The position numbers were made by a program, and so were the translations under genes. Positions 34,574 to 44,128 of a DNA stretch of 64,000 nt are shown here, piece by piece. Position 1 is the first letter of the stretch. Every line of letters starts with the position of its first letter. The notes under the pieces were generated by a model. That model saw only the letters and a program-made list of their open reading frames with translations, was not told the DNA's origin and did not search any database. Source of the stretch: Acidimicrobiales bacterium (GTDB taxonomy: Bacteria; Actinomycetota; Acidimicrobiia; Acidimicrobiales; Aldehydirespiratoraceae); the NCBI GenBank assembly GCA_029246685.1, contig JAQWMR010000016.1:931889-995888 (forward strand), given 5' to 3'.

Positions 34574-35017
34574 CTAGTCAGCCGCTGCCTCGCAGTGCGC
34601 TTTGACCGCGTCCATGTCGGCCTCCACCGCCTTCGTCACCATCCGGCCGAACAACGGCACCGTGATCTTGGCGAACAGGGAGTGGGGCCGGGCGTCCATC
34701 ACCATCTCCAGCCGGCAGCCCTCATCCTCTTCGGTCACCGTGAAGACCGTGTCCCAGACGGCGCCGCCGGCATCGCTGACCATACGGACGCGGTTAGGCG
34801 GCTCGTACTCCGTGCACTCGAGCTCTGTGGTCGCTCGGCGCTTCCCCATCAGCCTCGTCTCCCGGAACCGGGTACCGACGCCTCGGGTCTCGTCCGACAG
34901 GTACGCCACATCGACGATGTGCGGAATCGCCTCGCGAAACCGGTCGATGTGGGCGACCACCTCGAACACAGTGTGAACCGGCGCAGCGATCGATCGGCTC
35001 ACGCGGGTCTCACCCAT
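34574..35017 (-). CDS. SRPBCC family protein
   Basis: A 147-residue coenzyme Q-binding/polyketide cyclase-like fold: VSRSIAAPVHTVFEVVAHID, FREAIPHIVDVAYLSDE, VGTRFRETRLMGKRRATTEL in the middle strands and a terminal helix with VTKAVEADMDAVKAHCE. Start ATG 35017 with GGAAG eight bases upstream. Convergent with the TetR gene. Fourth SRPBCC protein of the window; the four differ from one another and are not a recent duplication. Confidence 0.87.
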   Translation of the reverse strand: MGETRVSRSIAAPVHTVFEVVAHIDRFREAIPHIVDVAYLSDETRGVGTRFRETRLMGKRRATTELECTEYEPPNRVRMVSDAGGAVWDTVFTVTEEDEGCRLEMVMDARPHSLFAKITVPLFGRMVTKAVEADMDAVKAHCEAAAD

Positions 35018-35091
35018 GTCGCTTCCTTTCGACGCCTCCGAGCTTCGCAGGCCACGATGGCCAGGAAAAGGGGAACGGAAAGAGGATCGGA

Positions 35092-36144
35092 ATGGACGCA
35101 GAGACTGAGGCCAGAGTCCGCAACGCATGGCTCGGCCGAGTGAGCGGATGCATGCTCGGCAAGCCGGTCGAGATGATGTCGATGATGTCCGGGCTCGACG
35201 AACTCACGGACTACCTGACCCGCGGTGATGCCCTCCCCCTGCGCGACTACGTCCCCGCGGTGCCGGACACGATGATCGGCGACATGTTCTCCCAGATGTG
35301 CCGGGGCAACATCGACCGCTCGGTCCCCGACGACGACATCAACTACACCGTCCTCGCCCTCATGGTCCTCGAACAGAACGGGATGGACTTCACCACCGCT
35401 GATGTCGCCCGAGCCTGGTTACGGCTGCTCCCCGGCGGGATGACGTTCACCGCCGAGCGGGCCGCCTACGTCGTGCTGCTCGAGAACGCGGGTGTGGGCT
35501 TCACCTTCGGTGCTCCGCCGGAGTTCGATCTCGAGCAGTGCAGCGACAACGAGTTCAACGATTGGATCGGTGCCCAGATCCGGGCAGATCTCTACGGCTG
35601 GATTGCTCCTGGCGAACCCGCGCTCGCAGCCGAACTCGCCGGACGCGACGCGGCGCTCTCTCATCGAGGCACGGGCGTCCACGGCGCCCAGGTCATCGCT
35701 GCGCTCGGTGCGGCGATTCCATCCGCGGCCTCATTGCATGCTGCGATCGCCGAGGCTGCCGCGCTCATCCCGAGCGACAGCGAGTGCGCCGAGGCGATCG
35801 AGCTCGGCATCCGCTGCGCGGCGGAGAACACCGGCCCGATGCCAATCCACACGCGCTACGACGGGATGCCTCCGGTCCACACGGTCAACAATCTGGCCCT
35901 CGTCGTGTGGGGGCTCCTGAACGGCGCCGATGACTTCTCCGTGGCGATCGGCGACACCGTGGCCGCCGGGCTCGACACCGACTGCAACGGCGCGACGGTC
36001 GGCGCGTTGTGGGGGCTGACCGGCCTGCCGGTTCCCGACGCCTGGTCCGCACCGTGGCAGGGACGAATCGAGACAACCCTCGCCGGCGTCGGCGAACTCG
36101 CGCTGGACGATCTGGTCACCCGCACCATCGCCCTGATGAACTAG
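35092..36144 (+). CDS. ADP-ribosylglycohydrolase family protein
   Basis: A 350-residue all-helical ARH-family hydrolase removing ADP-ribose from proteins or small molecules. Visible metal-site features: the GRVSGCMLGKPVE start (residues 15-27), PDDDINYTVLALMVLE (about 79-94) supplying two Asp, and GLDTDCNGATVGALWG (about 294-309), the characteristic C-terminal Mg-binding motif. It is full length. Divergent from the SRPBCC gene. Its stop overlaps the MarR stop region (convergent, 4 bp). Confidence 0.9.
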   Translation: MDAETEARVRNAWLGRVSGCMLGKPVEMMSMMSGLDELTDYLTRGDALPLRDYVPAVPDTMIGDMFSQMCRGNIDRSVPDDDINYTVLALMVLEQNGMDFTTADVARAWLRLLPGGMTFTAERAAYVVLLENAGVGFTFGAPPEFDLEQCSDNEFNDWIGAQIRADLYGWIAPGEPALAAELAGRDAALSHRGTGVHGAQVIAALGAAIPSAASLHAAIAEAAALIPSDSECAEAIELGIRCAAENTGPMPIHTRYDGMPPVHTVNNLALVVWGLLNGADDFSVAIGDTVAAGLDTDCNGATVGALWGLTGLPVPDAWSAPWQGRIETTLAGVGELALDDLVTRTIALMN

Positions 36145-36572
36145 TCGCCGATTCCGCCAAGGAGACCGGCGAGCTGGCGTCTGGCCGATTCCGGCGTCTG
36201 CGCGAACAGGGAGGCGGAGACATCATCGATCACGCCGGACGCGTTCGCGAGCAGCTCTTCGCCGTGGGCCGTGAGCGAGGCCAGCGCCAGGCGCGCGTCG
36301 CGGTCGGCCCTGTGATTCTCGACGAAGCCCAGCTTCTCGAGCGGGCGGAGGGCTCGGGTGACGCCAGACGATGAAAGGCCGACCTGATCCGCCAGATCGA
36401 CGCGGCTGCCCCTTCCGCCGGGTGACTCCGCGATCGCTCGGAGCAGGCGATACTCGGCGAAGGAGATGCCGGCGATGTGATTCAGCCCACCTTCCATCCG
36501 CGCGAGGATGCGATCCCAGCTGGTGGCGATCGCGAGCACGAGGGCCTGGTCGGCGTTCGAGGTGGGGTCCAT
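36141..36572 (-). CDS. MarR family transcriptional regulator
   Basis: A 143-residue winged-helix regulator: LNHIAGISFAEYRLLRAIAE, the recognition helix region LADQVGLSSSGVTRALRPLE and the wing NHRADRDARLALASLT, then a C-terminal dimer helix. Complete, unlike the MarR fragment at 7711. An inverted repeat upstream (36596-36631) may be its operator. It follows the membrane protein and pncA/pncB on the same strand, with 73 bp in between. Confidence 0.9.
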   Translation of the reverse strand: MDPTSNADQALVLAIATSWDRILARMEGGLNHIAGISFAEYRLLRAIAESPGGRGSRVDLADQVGLSSSGVTRALRPLEKLGFVENHRADRDARLALASLTAHGEELLANASGVIDDVSASLFAQTPESARRQLAGLLGGIGD

Positions 36573-36595
36573 GACGAGTCACCATAGCGCATATA

Positions 36596-36631
36596 CATGA
36601 GAGGTCACTTACTTTTCACGGATCTCTCATG
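36596..36631. promoter_or_regulatory. inverted repeat in front of marR
   Basis: Arms CATGAGAG (36596-36603) and CTCTCATG (36624-36631) are exact complements, 20 bp apart, within the 73-bp gap ahead of the MarR gene. Placement fits an autoregulatory operator, or the end signal of the preceding membrane-protein gene. Confidence 0.45.
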
Positions 36632-36645
36632 CTCTGCTGGGTCGT

Positions 36646-37206
36646 TCAGTCCGGCCCGCCGGATGTGAGCGCCCGCAACAGGTTCATGGTGGAGCCGGAC
36701 TCGCGCAGCTGCTGCTGCCCCTTGTCGACCCACGAAGCCGTGGGCGCGGCATCGGCCATACCGGTCATGCCGAGCGCGAACCCGAGCAGATAGATCGCAG
36801 CGTTGCCAGTGAGCAGCACGCCCATGAAAGACAGAAGGGCGACGGACTCCGCCAGCGCGATCCGCAACAGCATGCTGCGCGCTGCTGACTGGCGAGCCTC
36901 TTCGTTGTTGCGTCCCTCGATCGGCGGAATGAAGCGGGGGGCAACGACCTGCGTGAGAACGCCGACCACGGCGACGACCCCCGCCACGACTTGGGCGTTG
37001 ATACCTCCGCCGTCCAGTTCAGAACGCAGTACGAGGACGACAATTCCGACAGCGACGAGCGCGACGACGAAGGCGATCCAGAGTTGGCGACCGAGAAGCA
37101 GCGCGTTCTTGGACCCTCGAACGATGCGGGGGCCCACGAACGGAATCAGGCCGAAGAGCCCGCCGAGAATCGCCCGCCTCCAGCCGGGGTCGAGCGAGTC
37201 GTTCAC
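36646..37206 (-). CDS. hypothetical membrane protein
   Basis: A 186-residue protein with about four membrane helices (LWIAFVVALVAVGIVVLVL, AQVVAGVVAVVGVLTQVVA, LLRIALAESVALLSFMGVLL, AAIYLLGFALGMTGMA). The loop between the second and third is polar (IPPIEGRNNEEARQS). No family recognised. Its ATG overlaps the pncA end by 4 bp, so it is translationally coupled to the NAD-salvage genes; a role in uptake of a pyridine compound is conceivable but unsupported. Confidence 0.75.
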   Translation of the reverse strand: MNDSLDPGWRRAILGGLFGLIPFVGPRIVRGSKNALLLGRQLWIAFVVALVAVGIVVLVLRSELDGGGINAQVVAGVVAVVGVLTQVVAPRFIPPIEGRNNEEARQSAARSMLLRIALAESVALLSFMGVLLTGNAAIYLLGFALGMTGMADAAPTASWVDKGQQQLRESGSTMNLLRALTSGGPD

Positions 37207-37778
37207 GCCAGGCTGATTCCGGCTGCGGCCATCTCCTCGAGCGCGGCTTCCGTGGTGTCAGGCGCGACTCCTGCGCAGAGATCGACGAGCACCGTGGTGG
37301 CGAAGCCGGCCTCGACCGCGTCGAGGGCGGTCGCGCGGACGCAGTGGTCGATGGCGAGACCGACGACGTCCACCTCTGTCACGCCCCGCTCGCTCAACCA
37401 CTCGCCGAGGCGCACGGTTTCGTCTGCAATCGAGCCGCCATCGAACCCGGTGTAGCTCGCCGTGTGCCGACCCTTCAGGAAGAGTTCGTCGATCGCAATC
37501 TGTAGCGCGGGATGAAAGGCGGCCCCGTCGGTGTCGGCCACACAGTGGACCGGCCATGTGTCGACGAAGTTCGGGCCGACGTCCGGATCCGCAAAGTGCT
37601 CACCGGGGTCGACGTGCCAGTCCTTGGTGGCAACGACGACGTCGTAGTCGCCGGATGCACGGTTGGCGCCGACGAGATCGGTGATCGACTGCGCCACGGC
37701 ACCACCGCCGTCGACGGCGAGTGATCCGCCTTCGCAGAAGTCGTTCTGGACGTCGACGACGATCAGCGCACGGCTCAT
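37203..37778 (-). CDS. pncA: nicotinamidase
   Basis: Hydrolyses nicotinamide to nicotinate for NAD salvage. The 191-residue isochorismatase-fold protein has the catalytic Asp in VVDVQNDFC (residue 9), the metal-binding TKDWHVDPGEHF, VDTWPVHC and the catalytic Cys in GLAIDHCVRATALDA. ATG 37778 overlaps the pncB stop by 4 bp (ATGA). Producing nicotinate directly before the next enzyme, pncB, gives a compact two-step route. Confidence 0.95.
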   Translation of the reverse strand: MSRALIVVDVQNDFCEGGSLAVDGGGAVAQSITDLVGANRASGDYDVVVATKDWHVDPGEHFADPDVGPNFVDTWPVHCVADTDGAAFHPALQIAIDELFLKGRHTASYTGFDGGSIADETVRLGEWLSERGVTEVDVVGLAIDHCVRATALDAVEAGFATTVLVDLCAGVAPDTTEAALEEMAAAGISLA

Positions 37779-39142
37779 GTGGGGACGTCTCCTTCTCGGG
37801 ACACCGCGGCCGACAGGGGTTCCTCGACGCCCTCCCAGATCGTGGGGATCGCGGGCGTGGTGGTGGGCCACGGCGTGCGATCCTGCGGCCTGAGATGACT
37901 GCGGCGTTCGAAACACCGGATTCGCGCCTCGCCCGGATCGGTGAGGTCGGCGATGACCTCCCCGTCGAGAACGAGAGGGACTTGAGGCGAAATGGAGTCG
38001 TCGGGCAGCTCGACCGGAAGCACCGAGAGGACCTCGCTCGCGTAGCGTCCCTCGAAGTCGACTGTGCGGTGGACGGACTTCCGACCACCGAGTGTTCGCT
38101 TTCCGGGTGACAACTTGCCGACCGCACGCAACGGCGAGATCGGATCATCGTCCTCCGCGACGGATACGAGCTTGTAGACCATCTGCGCAGTCGGGTGGCC
38201 GCTACCGGTCACCAGCGACGTGCCGACGAGATAGGCGTCGATCGGAGCGCCGGCCGACTCGAGCTCTGCCACCCGGAACTCGTCCAGGTCGCTCGAAACG
38301 ATGATCCGGCAGTCCGTTGCACCGAGTTCATCGAGCAGGGCCCGGGCAGCGCGAGAGTCGGCCAGCAGTTCGCCGGAGTCGATTCGCACTCCGCCGATGT
38401 CGGGGCCGACGGTGGCCACCGCTCGGCGGATGCCCTCCATCACATCGAAGGTGTCGACGAGGTAGGTGCTCGCGACGCCGAGCGCGTCGCGCTGCGCGGC
38501 GAACGCCGCTTCCTCACTCTCGTGGGCGAGGACGAAGGCGTGGGCTGTGGTGCCGCCGGTGGGGATGCCGTGGCGACGACCGGCCTCGAGGTTGGAGGTA
38601 GTGTCGAACCCGCCGACATGCGAGGCGCGGGCCGCGGCGACGGCGGACTCAGGATCGGTACGGCGGGAGCCGCCCTCGATCAGCAATCGACCGCCGGCCG
38701 CGTCGGCCATCCGGGCGGCGGCGGACGCCACCGCGCAGTCGTGGTTCAACACCGAGAGCATGACCGTCTCGAGGACAACGCATTCGGCGAACGTGCCGGC
38801 GACCGTCAGGACGGGGCTGTAGGGGAAGAACAGCTCCCCTTCGGCGTAACCGGTGATGTCGCCCCGGAACCGGTAGGCCTGCAGCCACGCCGTCATCGGC
38901 CCCTCGTCGACCACGCCAGCCGCAACGAGATGCGCGATCGTGGCGTCGTTGAAACGGAACCGTTCGACGGCATCGAGGAGCCGGTCGATGCCGGCCATCA
39001 CGCCATACGCGCGTCCGGCCGGGAGTCGGCGAGCGAAAACCTCGAACACGGAGCGGCGCTCGGCGATGCCACTCTGCAGCGCCGAGGCCACCATGGTGAG
39101 CTCGTAGTGATCGGTGAGCAGAGCGCTCGTGGGCCGGTCCAT
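37775..39142 (-). CDS. pncB: nicotinate phosphoribosyltransferase
   Basis: Forms nicotinate mononucleotide from nicotinate and PRPP. The 455-residue protein begins LLTDHYELTMVASALQ as usual, has GVMAGIDRLLDAVERFRF, the phosphate-binding LIEGGSRRTDPESA, GTTAHAFVLAHESEE (catalytic His region), VRIDSGELLADSR and VGTSLVTGSG. A C-terminal domain with a conserved VGKLSPGKRTLGGRK follows. First gene of the operon pncB-pncA-membrane protein. Confidence 0.96.
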   Translation of the reverse strand: MDRPTSALLTDHYELTMVASALQSGIAERRSVFEVFARRLPAGRAYGVMAGIDRLLDAVERFRFNDATIAHLVAAGVVDEGPMTAWLQAYRFRGDITGYAEGELFFPYSPVLTVAGTFAECVVLETVMLSVLNHDCAVASAAARMADAAGGRLLIEGGSRRTDPESAVAAARASHVGGFDTTSNLEAGRRHGIPTGGTTAHAFVLAHESEEAAFAAQRDALGVASTYLVDTFDVMEGIRRAVATVGPDIGGVRIDSGELLADSRAARALLDELGATDCRIIVSSDLDEFRVAELESAGAPIDAYLVGTSLVTGSGHPTAQMVYKLVSVAEDDDPISPLRAVGKLSPGKRTLGGRKSVHRTVDFEGRYASEVLSVLPVELPDDSISPQVPLVLDGEVIADLTDPGEARIRCFERRSHLRPQDRTPWPTTTPAIPTIWEGVEEPLSAAVSREGDVPT

Positions 39143-39196
39143 TTGTGTTCACGCTAGCGGGACCACCCGCCAGCCAACGAAGCGGTTGGCCCGCAG

Positions 39197-39808
39197 CTAC
39201 GACGTGCTGAAGAACCAGTCGAGCACGCCGGCGGCGTAGTCGGCGGTGAAGAACGGGATGTGGATACCACCCTCGATGGTCCACAGCTCGACCTCCGCGC
39301 CGGACGCACACCCGGCGGAGATCGACTGGGTGTTGGTGTCCGTTCCCGCCAGGACGGCCTCGAGATCCAGATCCGGCCCCGCCACTGCTGCGCCGGCGTC
39401 GCAGCCGAGGAAATCGGCATGGCGCTCGAACAACTCGACCGCTCCGGGGGACGCGGGCGACCCCTCGTACTCGATCGTCGCGATCCAGTGGACCGTCGAG
39501 CCTGTCGCGACGCCGTAGAAACCCGGCTCGAGCTCGCGGTACATGCCGCTGCCGAGATCGTCCACGACTGTGGACGGAAGCACGCGGACGCCGAGCGACC
39601 TGCCATCGTCGATCCGCTGCCAGGCGTACAGCGGGTCGCCGGGATTCGCGTCCGTGATGAACAGCTGTTCGAGGCCGCCGCGAACCTCGAAATTCGGCGC
39701 GATCAACCACGGATTGGGAGACGACGCCGCAGCCGAGCCGTCTGCGTCACCTCGTACCGCCGGCAGGGTCGCAACCATCGCCGCGACAAGAAGAACGCCC
39801 AAAACCAC
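39197..39808 (-). pseudogene. chimeric ORF: secreted hydrolase N-terminus fused to LpqC-type esterase C-terminus
   Basis: 203 codons without a stop. The N-terminus has a secretion signal (MVLGVLLVAAMVATLPA) and a beta-domain reading NFEVRGGLEQLFITDANPGD, as in the leader domains of CocE-like alpha/beta hydrolases. From about residue 108 (TIEYEGSPASPGAVELFERH, FLGCD, then GTDTNT, CASGAEVELWTIEGG and HIPFF) it matches the very end of LpqC/polyhydroxybutyrate-depolymerase esterases, including the final His loop. The nucleophile Ser is missing. The junction is near 39485. It is most likely a deletion product without activity. Confidence 0.65.
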
Positions 39809-39926
39809 CGCCCACGCATAGGAATACCACTATCAGTGATGTTGGGGCAGCGCCTAATAGATCAGTGTCGAATGGGGGGACGATCGGGCACGCGGCGCAG
39901 CGAACCCCCGCTCGTAGGCTCCGGGC

Positions 39927-41792
39927 ATGACCGGCCCGAGCCCGTTCCAGATCATGCACTCGATGTCGGCCGATCGGTCTGCCGTCGAAGGCGCGTCCAT
40001 CAACAAGGCCACCCGTCGAAGGGTCTACGGCTTCGCGCAGCCCTACCGCCGCCACATCACGCTGTTCGTCGCGACGATCGTCGCTGCGACGTTTCTCGGG
40101 CTGTTGCCACCGCTGATCATCCGCCAGATCTTCGATGTGGCGATCGTCGACAACGACGGCAGCTACCTCAACACCCTCTTCATCATCATGGTCGTCGCCG
40201 CTGTGGGCGAGGCGCTCCTGTCGCTCGTGGAGCGTTGGCTCTCGAGCCACATCGGCGAGGGCCTGATCTTCGACCTACGGGTGAGGCTCTTCGACCACGT
40301 GCAGCGCATGCCGCTCGCCTTTTTCACGCGAACGCAGACCGGCACCTTGATCAGCCGGCTGAACAACGACGTGATCGGCGCCCAGCGCGCGTTCACCGGC
40401 ACGCTCGGCACCGTCGTGGGCAACGTCATCACGCTCGGCGGCACGCTCATCGCGATGCTGCTGCTCGAGTGGCGGCTGACCTTGATCGCAATCGTGATCC
40501 TGCCCGTCTTCGTGCTCCCGGCCCGCCGCGTCGGGTCCAACCTGCAGGACATCACCCGCGAGGGGATGAACGTCAACGCGTCCATGAACAACACGATGAC
40601 GGAGCGCTTCAACGTCGCCGGAGCACTGCTCGTGAAGCTGTTCGGCCGCCACGACCACGAGGCGGAAGACTTCGGCGACAGCGCCGGGCGAGTCCGCGAC
40701 ATCGGTGTCCGTAGCGCCATGTACAGCCGGGTGTTCGTTGTCGCCCTGACGCTCGTCGGTGCCATCGGCACGGCGATCGTCTACTGGCTCGGCGGCCACC
40801 TGGTCATCGACTCCGACATCTCCGCCGGCACCCTCGTCGCGCTCGGTCTCTACACCGTGCGGATCTACATGCCGTTGACGAGCCTTTCCAACGCCCGCAT
40901 CGACATCATGACGGCCTTCGTCAGCTTCGAGAGGGTCTTCGAGGTGCTCGATGCCCCCAACGCGATCACCGACTCGCCGGATGCGACCGAGCTGACCAAC
41001 CCGAGCGGTGCCCTGCGCTTCGACCACGTCACCTTCCGCTATCCGGATCCGGCTGCGGGCACGCCCGAGTCGCTCGGCGGTGGCGAAGCCACGGCGTCGG
41101 CCGACGACGTACTGCGCGACATCGACCTCACGATCGAACCGGGGCAGATGGTCGCCGTGGTCGGACCGTCCGGCGCCGGCAAGACCACCCTCACCTCGCT
41201 CGTGCCTCGGCTCTACGACGTCACCGTCGGCGCCATCGAGGTGGACGGTCACGACGTGCGCGCCGTCACCCAGGACTCGCTGCGTCGAGCCATCGGTGTG
41301 GTCAGTCAGGACCCACACCTGTTCCACGACACGGTCCTCGCGAATCTCCGTTATGCCCGACCGGAAGCCACGCAGGAAGAGATCGAGGCAGCGTGCGAAG
41401 CCGCCCGAATCCATCACGTGATCGCTGCGCTTCCCGAGGGCTACGAAACAACCGTCGGGGAGCGTGGGTACCGCCTGTCCGGCGGCGAGAAGCAGCGACT
41501 CGCGATCGCCCGCATGCTCCTCAAAGATCCGGCGATCGTTGTGCTCGACGAGGCGACGAGTCATCTCGACACCGAGAACGAGGCGCATGTGCAAGAAGCG
41601 CTGGCCCACGCTCTGCGGGGCCGGACGTCGCTCGTGATCGCCCACCGGCTCTCCACCATCACCGACGCCGATGTCATCGTCGTGCTCGACGACGGTCGAA
41701 TCGTGGAGACGGGAACCCATGAGGAGCTGCGCAACGCGTCCGGCCTCTACGAAGAACTCTACGAGACGCTCGTTCGAGCCGATCACAGCTGA
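39927..41792 (+). CDS. ABC transporter, fused permease and ATP-binding protein
   Basis: A 621-residue half-transporter of the exporter type (MsbA/LmrA-like). The N-terminal ABC membrane domain has six helices (LFVATIVAATFLGLLPPLII onwards). The nucleotide-binding domain shows Walker A GPSGAGKT (about 412), Q-loop VVSQDP, signature LSGGEKQR (about 518), Walker B IVVLDEATSHLD and the switch His in VIAHRLSTI. A 15-residue insertion (GGGEATAS region) precedes the NBD core. Works as a dimer; the substrate is unknown. ATG 39927. Confidence 0.95.
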   Translation: MTGPSPFQIMHSMSADRSAVEGASINKATRRRVYGFAQPYRRHITLFVATIVAATFLGLLPPLIIRQIFDVAIVDNDGSYLNTLFIIMVVAAVGEALLSLVERWLSSHIGEGLIFDLRVRLFDHVQRMPLAFFTRTQTGTLISRLNNDVIGAQRAFTGTLGTVVGNVITLGGTLIAMLLLEWRLTLIAIVILPVFVLPARRVGSNLQDITREGMNVNASMNNTMTERFNVAGALLVKLFGRHDHEAEDFGDSAGRVRDIGVRSAMYSRVFVVALTLVGAIGTAIVYWLGGHLVIDSDISAGTLVALGLYTVRIYMPLTSLSNARIDIMTAFVSFERVFEVLDAPNAITDSPDATELTNPSGALRFDHVTFRYPDPAAGTPESLGGGEATASADDVLRDIDLTIEPGQMVAVVGPSGAGKTTLTSLVPRLYDVTVGAIEVDGHDVRAVTQDSLRRAIGVVSQDPHLFHDTVLANLRYARPEATQEEIEAACEAARIHHVIAALPEGYETTVGERGYRLSGGEKQRLAIARMLLKDPAIVVLDEATSHLDTENEAHVQEALAHALRGRTSLVIAHRLSTITDADVIVVLDDGRIVETGTHEELRNASGLYEELYETLVRADHS

Positions 41793-41858
41793 TCCGGCTC
41801 GCCGACATGGCCGATGAGCCCTTGTTCACCGATGGCGGACCGGTACCGGTGGTCGGTC

Positions 41859-43124
41859 ATGACCAGACGGATTCTTCTCTCTCTCGTCGCTCTCTCGATG
41901 GTCGCTGCGTCCTGCGGTGACGACAGCGAACCCGATGTCACCCCCACCACCAGCGAGGCTCATGGCGACGGCACGCCCGACGAACCCGATCGGCCCACGA
42001 TCGAGATCGACGAGGAGGCCGGCGACGTTCTTGCGAACAGCGTCGAGGGCCTGCCCCAGCTGGCATTCCTCACGGTCGTCGACGGCCTCAAGGGACCGGT
42101 CGACATGAAGCAGGCCCCGGGCGACGACCGCTTCTTCGTCCTCCAGGTGCGCGACGGCACGATCGTCATTGTCGATGACGGCGAGATTCTCGACACACCG
42201 TTCCTCGACATCAGCGAGTGGCTCGCCGCCAGTAGCGAAGGCGAAGAACGAGGTCGCGGCGAACGGGGCTTGCTGTCTCTCGCCTTCCACCCTGACTAAG
42301 AGAACAACGGCCGCTTCTTCATCTGGTACACCGACGCCAGCGGCATCGCCGAACTCGTCGAGTACACGGTGTCCGACGATCCTGACGTCGCCGACGCGGA
42401 CAGCGCGACGATCCTGCGCTAGTAAGAGGTCTCGCGCGACCACTTCGGCGGCGGCTTGCAGTTCGGCCCCGACGGCTACCTCTGGATGGGCCTTGGCGAT
42501 GGTGGCCACCGGACCAATGCGCAGAAGATCGTGGAGCCGCGTGGCGGCATGATCCGGCTGGATGTCTCCACCGCGGGTACAGCGTTGCCCGCCCCGGACA
42601 ACCCCTACGTCGGCATCGAGGATGCCTCGGAAGACCTCTGGGCGATCGGTCTGCGAAACCCGTGGCGCTGGAGCTACGACACCGAGACGAACCTCATCTA
42701 CATCGGCGACGTCGGCCGCAACATCGCCGAGGAGATCAACGTCCAGGCATTCGACGAGCCAGCCCTCAACTACGGCTGGGCCACCATCGAAGGCTCGCAG
42801 TGCTTCCGCATCGAGGAGGAGGACCCGGCCCCGACGAACTGTGACACCACAGACCTCTTGCTGCCCACCGTCGAGGTGCTGCATCCCGAGGCGTGCTCGT
42901 TCACCGGTGGCCACGTCTACCGCGGCGAGGCAATCCCGGAGCTCGACGGTCGCTACTTCTACGCGGGCTTCGTGCGCAGCTTCCTCTACGCCGATGGCGA
43001 GGCAACCAACGAGGTCCAGATCGCCGACGACCTGTCGGCCGTCACCTCATGGGGCCGCGACCGTGATGGCGAGTTCTACGTGATCACGAGCGACGGGTTC
43101 ATCCGCAAGCTCGTTGCGGCGTGA
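41859..43124 (+). pseudogene. PQQ-dependent sugar dehydrogenase-like lipoprotein with three in-frame stops
   Basis: A single frame of 422 codons encodes a lipoprotein (LVALSMVAASC) with a sorbosone/glucose dehydrogenase-type beta-propeller: RGERGLLSLAFHPD, LQFGPDGYLWMGLGDGGHR, IRLDV, LRNPWRWSYD, GDVGRNIAEEINV and LNYGWATIEGS, with the usual C-terminus. It is interrupted by TAA at 42297 (FHPD-stop-ENNGRFF, where Tyr is usual) and by TAG-TAA at 42420-42425 (ILR-stop-stop-EVSRDHF). No frameshift accompanies them. The rest is well preserved, so the inactivation is recent, or the codons are errors. Confidence 0.78.
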
Positions 43125-43133
43125 TCGCAGGCG

Positions 43134-43559
43134 CTATTCAGCGTCTGCGATCGTCATCACGCCGTCGATGACGGGCAGCACGGTGAGAGTCGCTTCCATA
43201 CCGGACGTGCGGTGGCCATCGGTGTCGCAGTAGAGGACGTACTCGCCCGGCGCGAGCGTGCCGAGATCGAGCGTGGTGGTCTCCCCGAACGTCCAGAGCG
43301 TGTCGCTCAGCAGCCCGTCTTCGAGGCCGACGTTGTGCTCCACGAACCCACCATTGACGACCGACGCGATCAGCGCGCCCTCCGGAACGACAAGGTCGCC
43401 CTCGATGTCGAACTCGGTGAGCACGAACGAAGGCATCAGCAGCTCATCGGTGACCTCGATCCGCTGACCGAGGCTGTCGTCCTCACCACAGGCGCCGAGA
43501 AGGAGCGCCGGCACGGCGATCGCGCCGACAAGTGTGCGAAGACGAGGACCAGACATCAT
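43134..43559 (-). CDS. cupredoxin-like lipoprotein
   Basis: A 141-residue exported copper protein. After a lipoprotein signal (AIAVPALLLGAC) comes a plastocyanin-like beta-barrel with the type I copper ligands: His in GGFVEHNVG, Cys in VLYCDTDGH, His in the same loop and Met in TSGMEATL. Probably a membrane-attached electron carrier. Convergent with the broken PQQ-type dehydrogenase gene, for which it might have been the electron acceptor (inference). Start ATG 43559 or 43556. Confidence 0.88.
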   Translation of the reverse strand: MMSGPRLRTLVGAIAVPALLLGACGEDDSLGQRIEVTDELLMPSFVLTEFDIEGDLVVPEGALIASVVNGGFVEHNVGLEDGLLSDTLWTFGETTTLDLGTLAPGEYVLYCDTDGHRTSGMEATLTVLPVIDGVMTIADAE

Positions 43560-43665
43560 CCACGCGAAGGTACCGCTCTCCCACCCAGGATCAATGGTCG
43601 GGATGACCTAGATGACGTCGATGTGCGACGATCTCGCACAGCCCGAACGATCCCGAGGAGCACCG

Positions 43666-44115
43666 ATGTCCGACGCCGAATACGAACCGAGCACGTGGGA
43701 ATGGGTGGCCGATCAGGTTGCCGCCTACGAGGCCTCTGGTGGCGCCGAAGCCAACACCCTGATGGACACCGGAATCCCGATCATCGTGACCACGATGACG
43801 GGCCACAAGAGCGGAAAGATCCGCAAGGTGCCGCTCATGCGGGTGGAGCATGAGGGCGAGTACGCGCTCATCGCGTCGAAGGCCGGTATGCCCGAGCACC
43901 CGGGCTGGTACTACAACCTCGTGGCCACCGACCGCATCCAGCTCCAGGACGGCCCCGCGCCGGGCGACTACACGATCCGCGAGATCGAGGGTGACGAACG
44001 CGACGCCTGGTACCAGCGGGGAATCGACGTCTATCCCGACTACGCGGACTACCGCGTCTCGGCGACCGGCCACGGCCGGACCATCCCGGTCTTCGTCGCC
44101 AGTCCAGCGAGCTGA
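43666..44115 (+). CDS. nitroreductase/deazaflavin (F420)-dependent oxidoreductase, Ddn type
   Basis: A 149-residue split-barrel protein related to mycobacterial Ddn. Motifs are IPIIVTTMTGHKSGKIRKVPL (quoted as IPIIVTTMTGHKSG), the GMPEHPGWYYNLVA F420-site loop and the C-terminal VYPDYADYRVSATG-RTIPV. These enzymes use reduced F420 to reduce quinones or other acceptors. ATG 43666 follows GAGGAG by six bases and is preferred to 43612. Presence implies F420 synthesis elsewhere, consistent with actinobacteria. Confidence 0.9.
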   Translation: MSDAEYEPSTWEWVADQVAAYEASGGAEANTLMDTGIPIIVTTMTGHKSGKIRKVPLMRVEHEGEYALIASKAGMPEHPGWYYNLVATDRIQLQDGPAPGDYTIREIEGDERDAWYQRGIDVYPDYADYRVSATGHGRTIPVFVASPAS

Positions 44116-44128
44116 ACGAACCCTCGCC

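Noticed and set aside
34574..35017. The four SRPBCC genes (12018, 26852, 28638, 34574) as one toxin-immunity or biosynthetic set
   Set aside because: They differ in sequence, orientation and neighbours; nothing ties them into one system.
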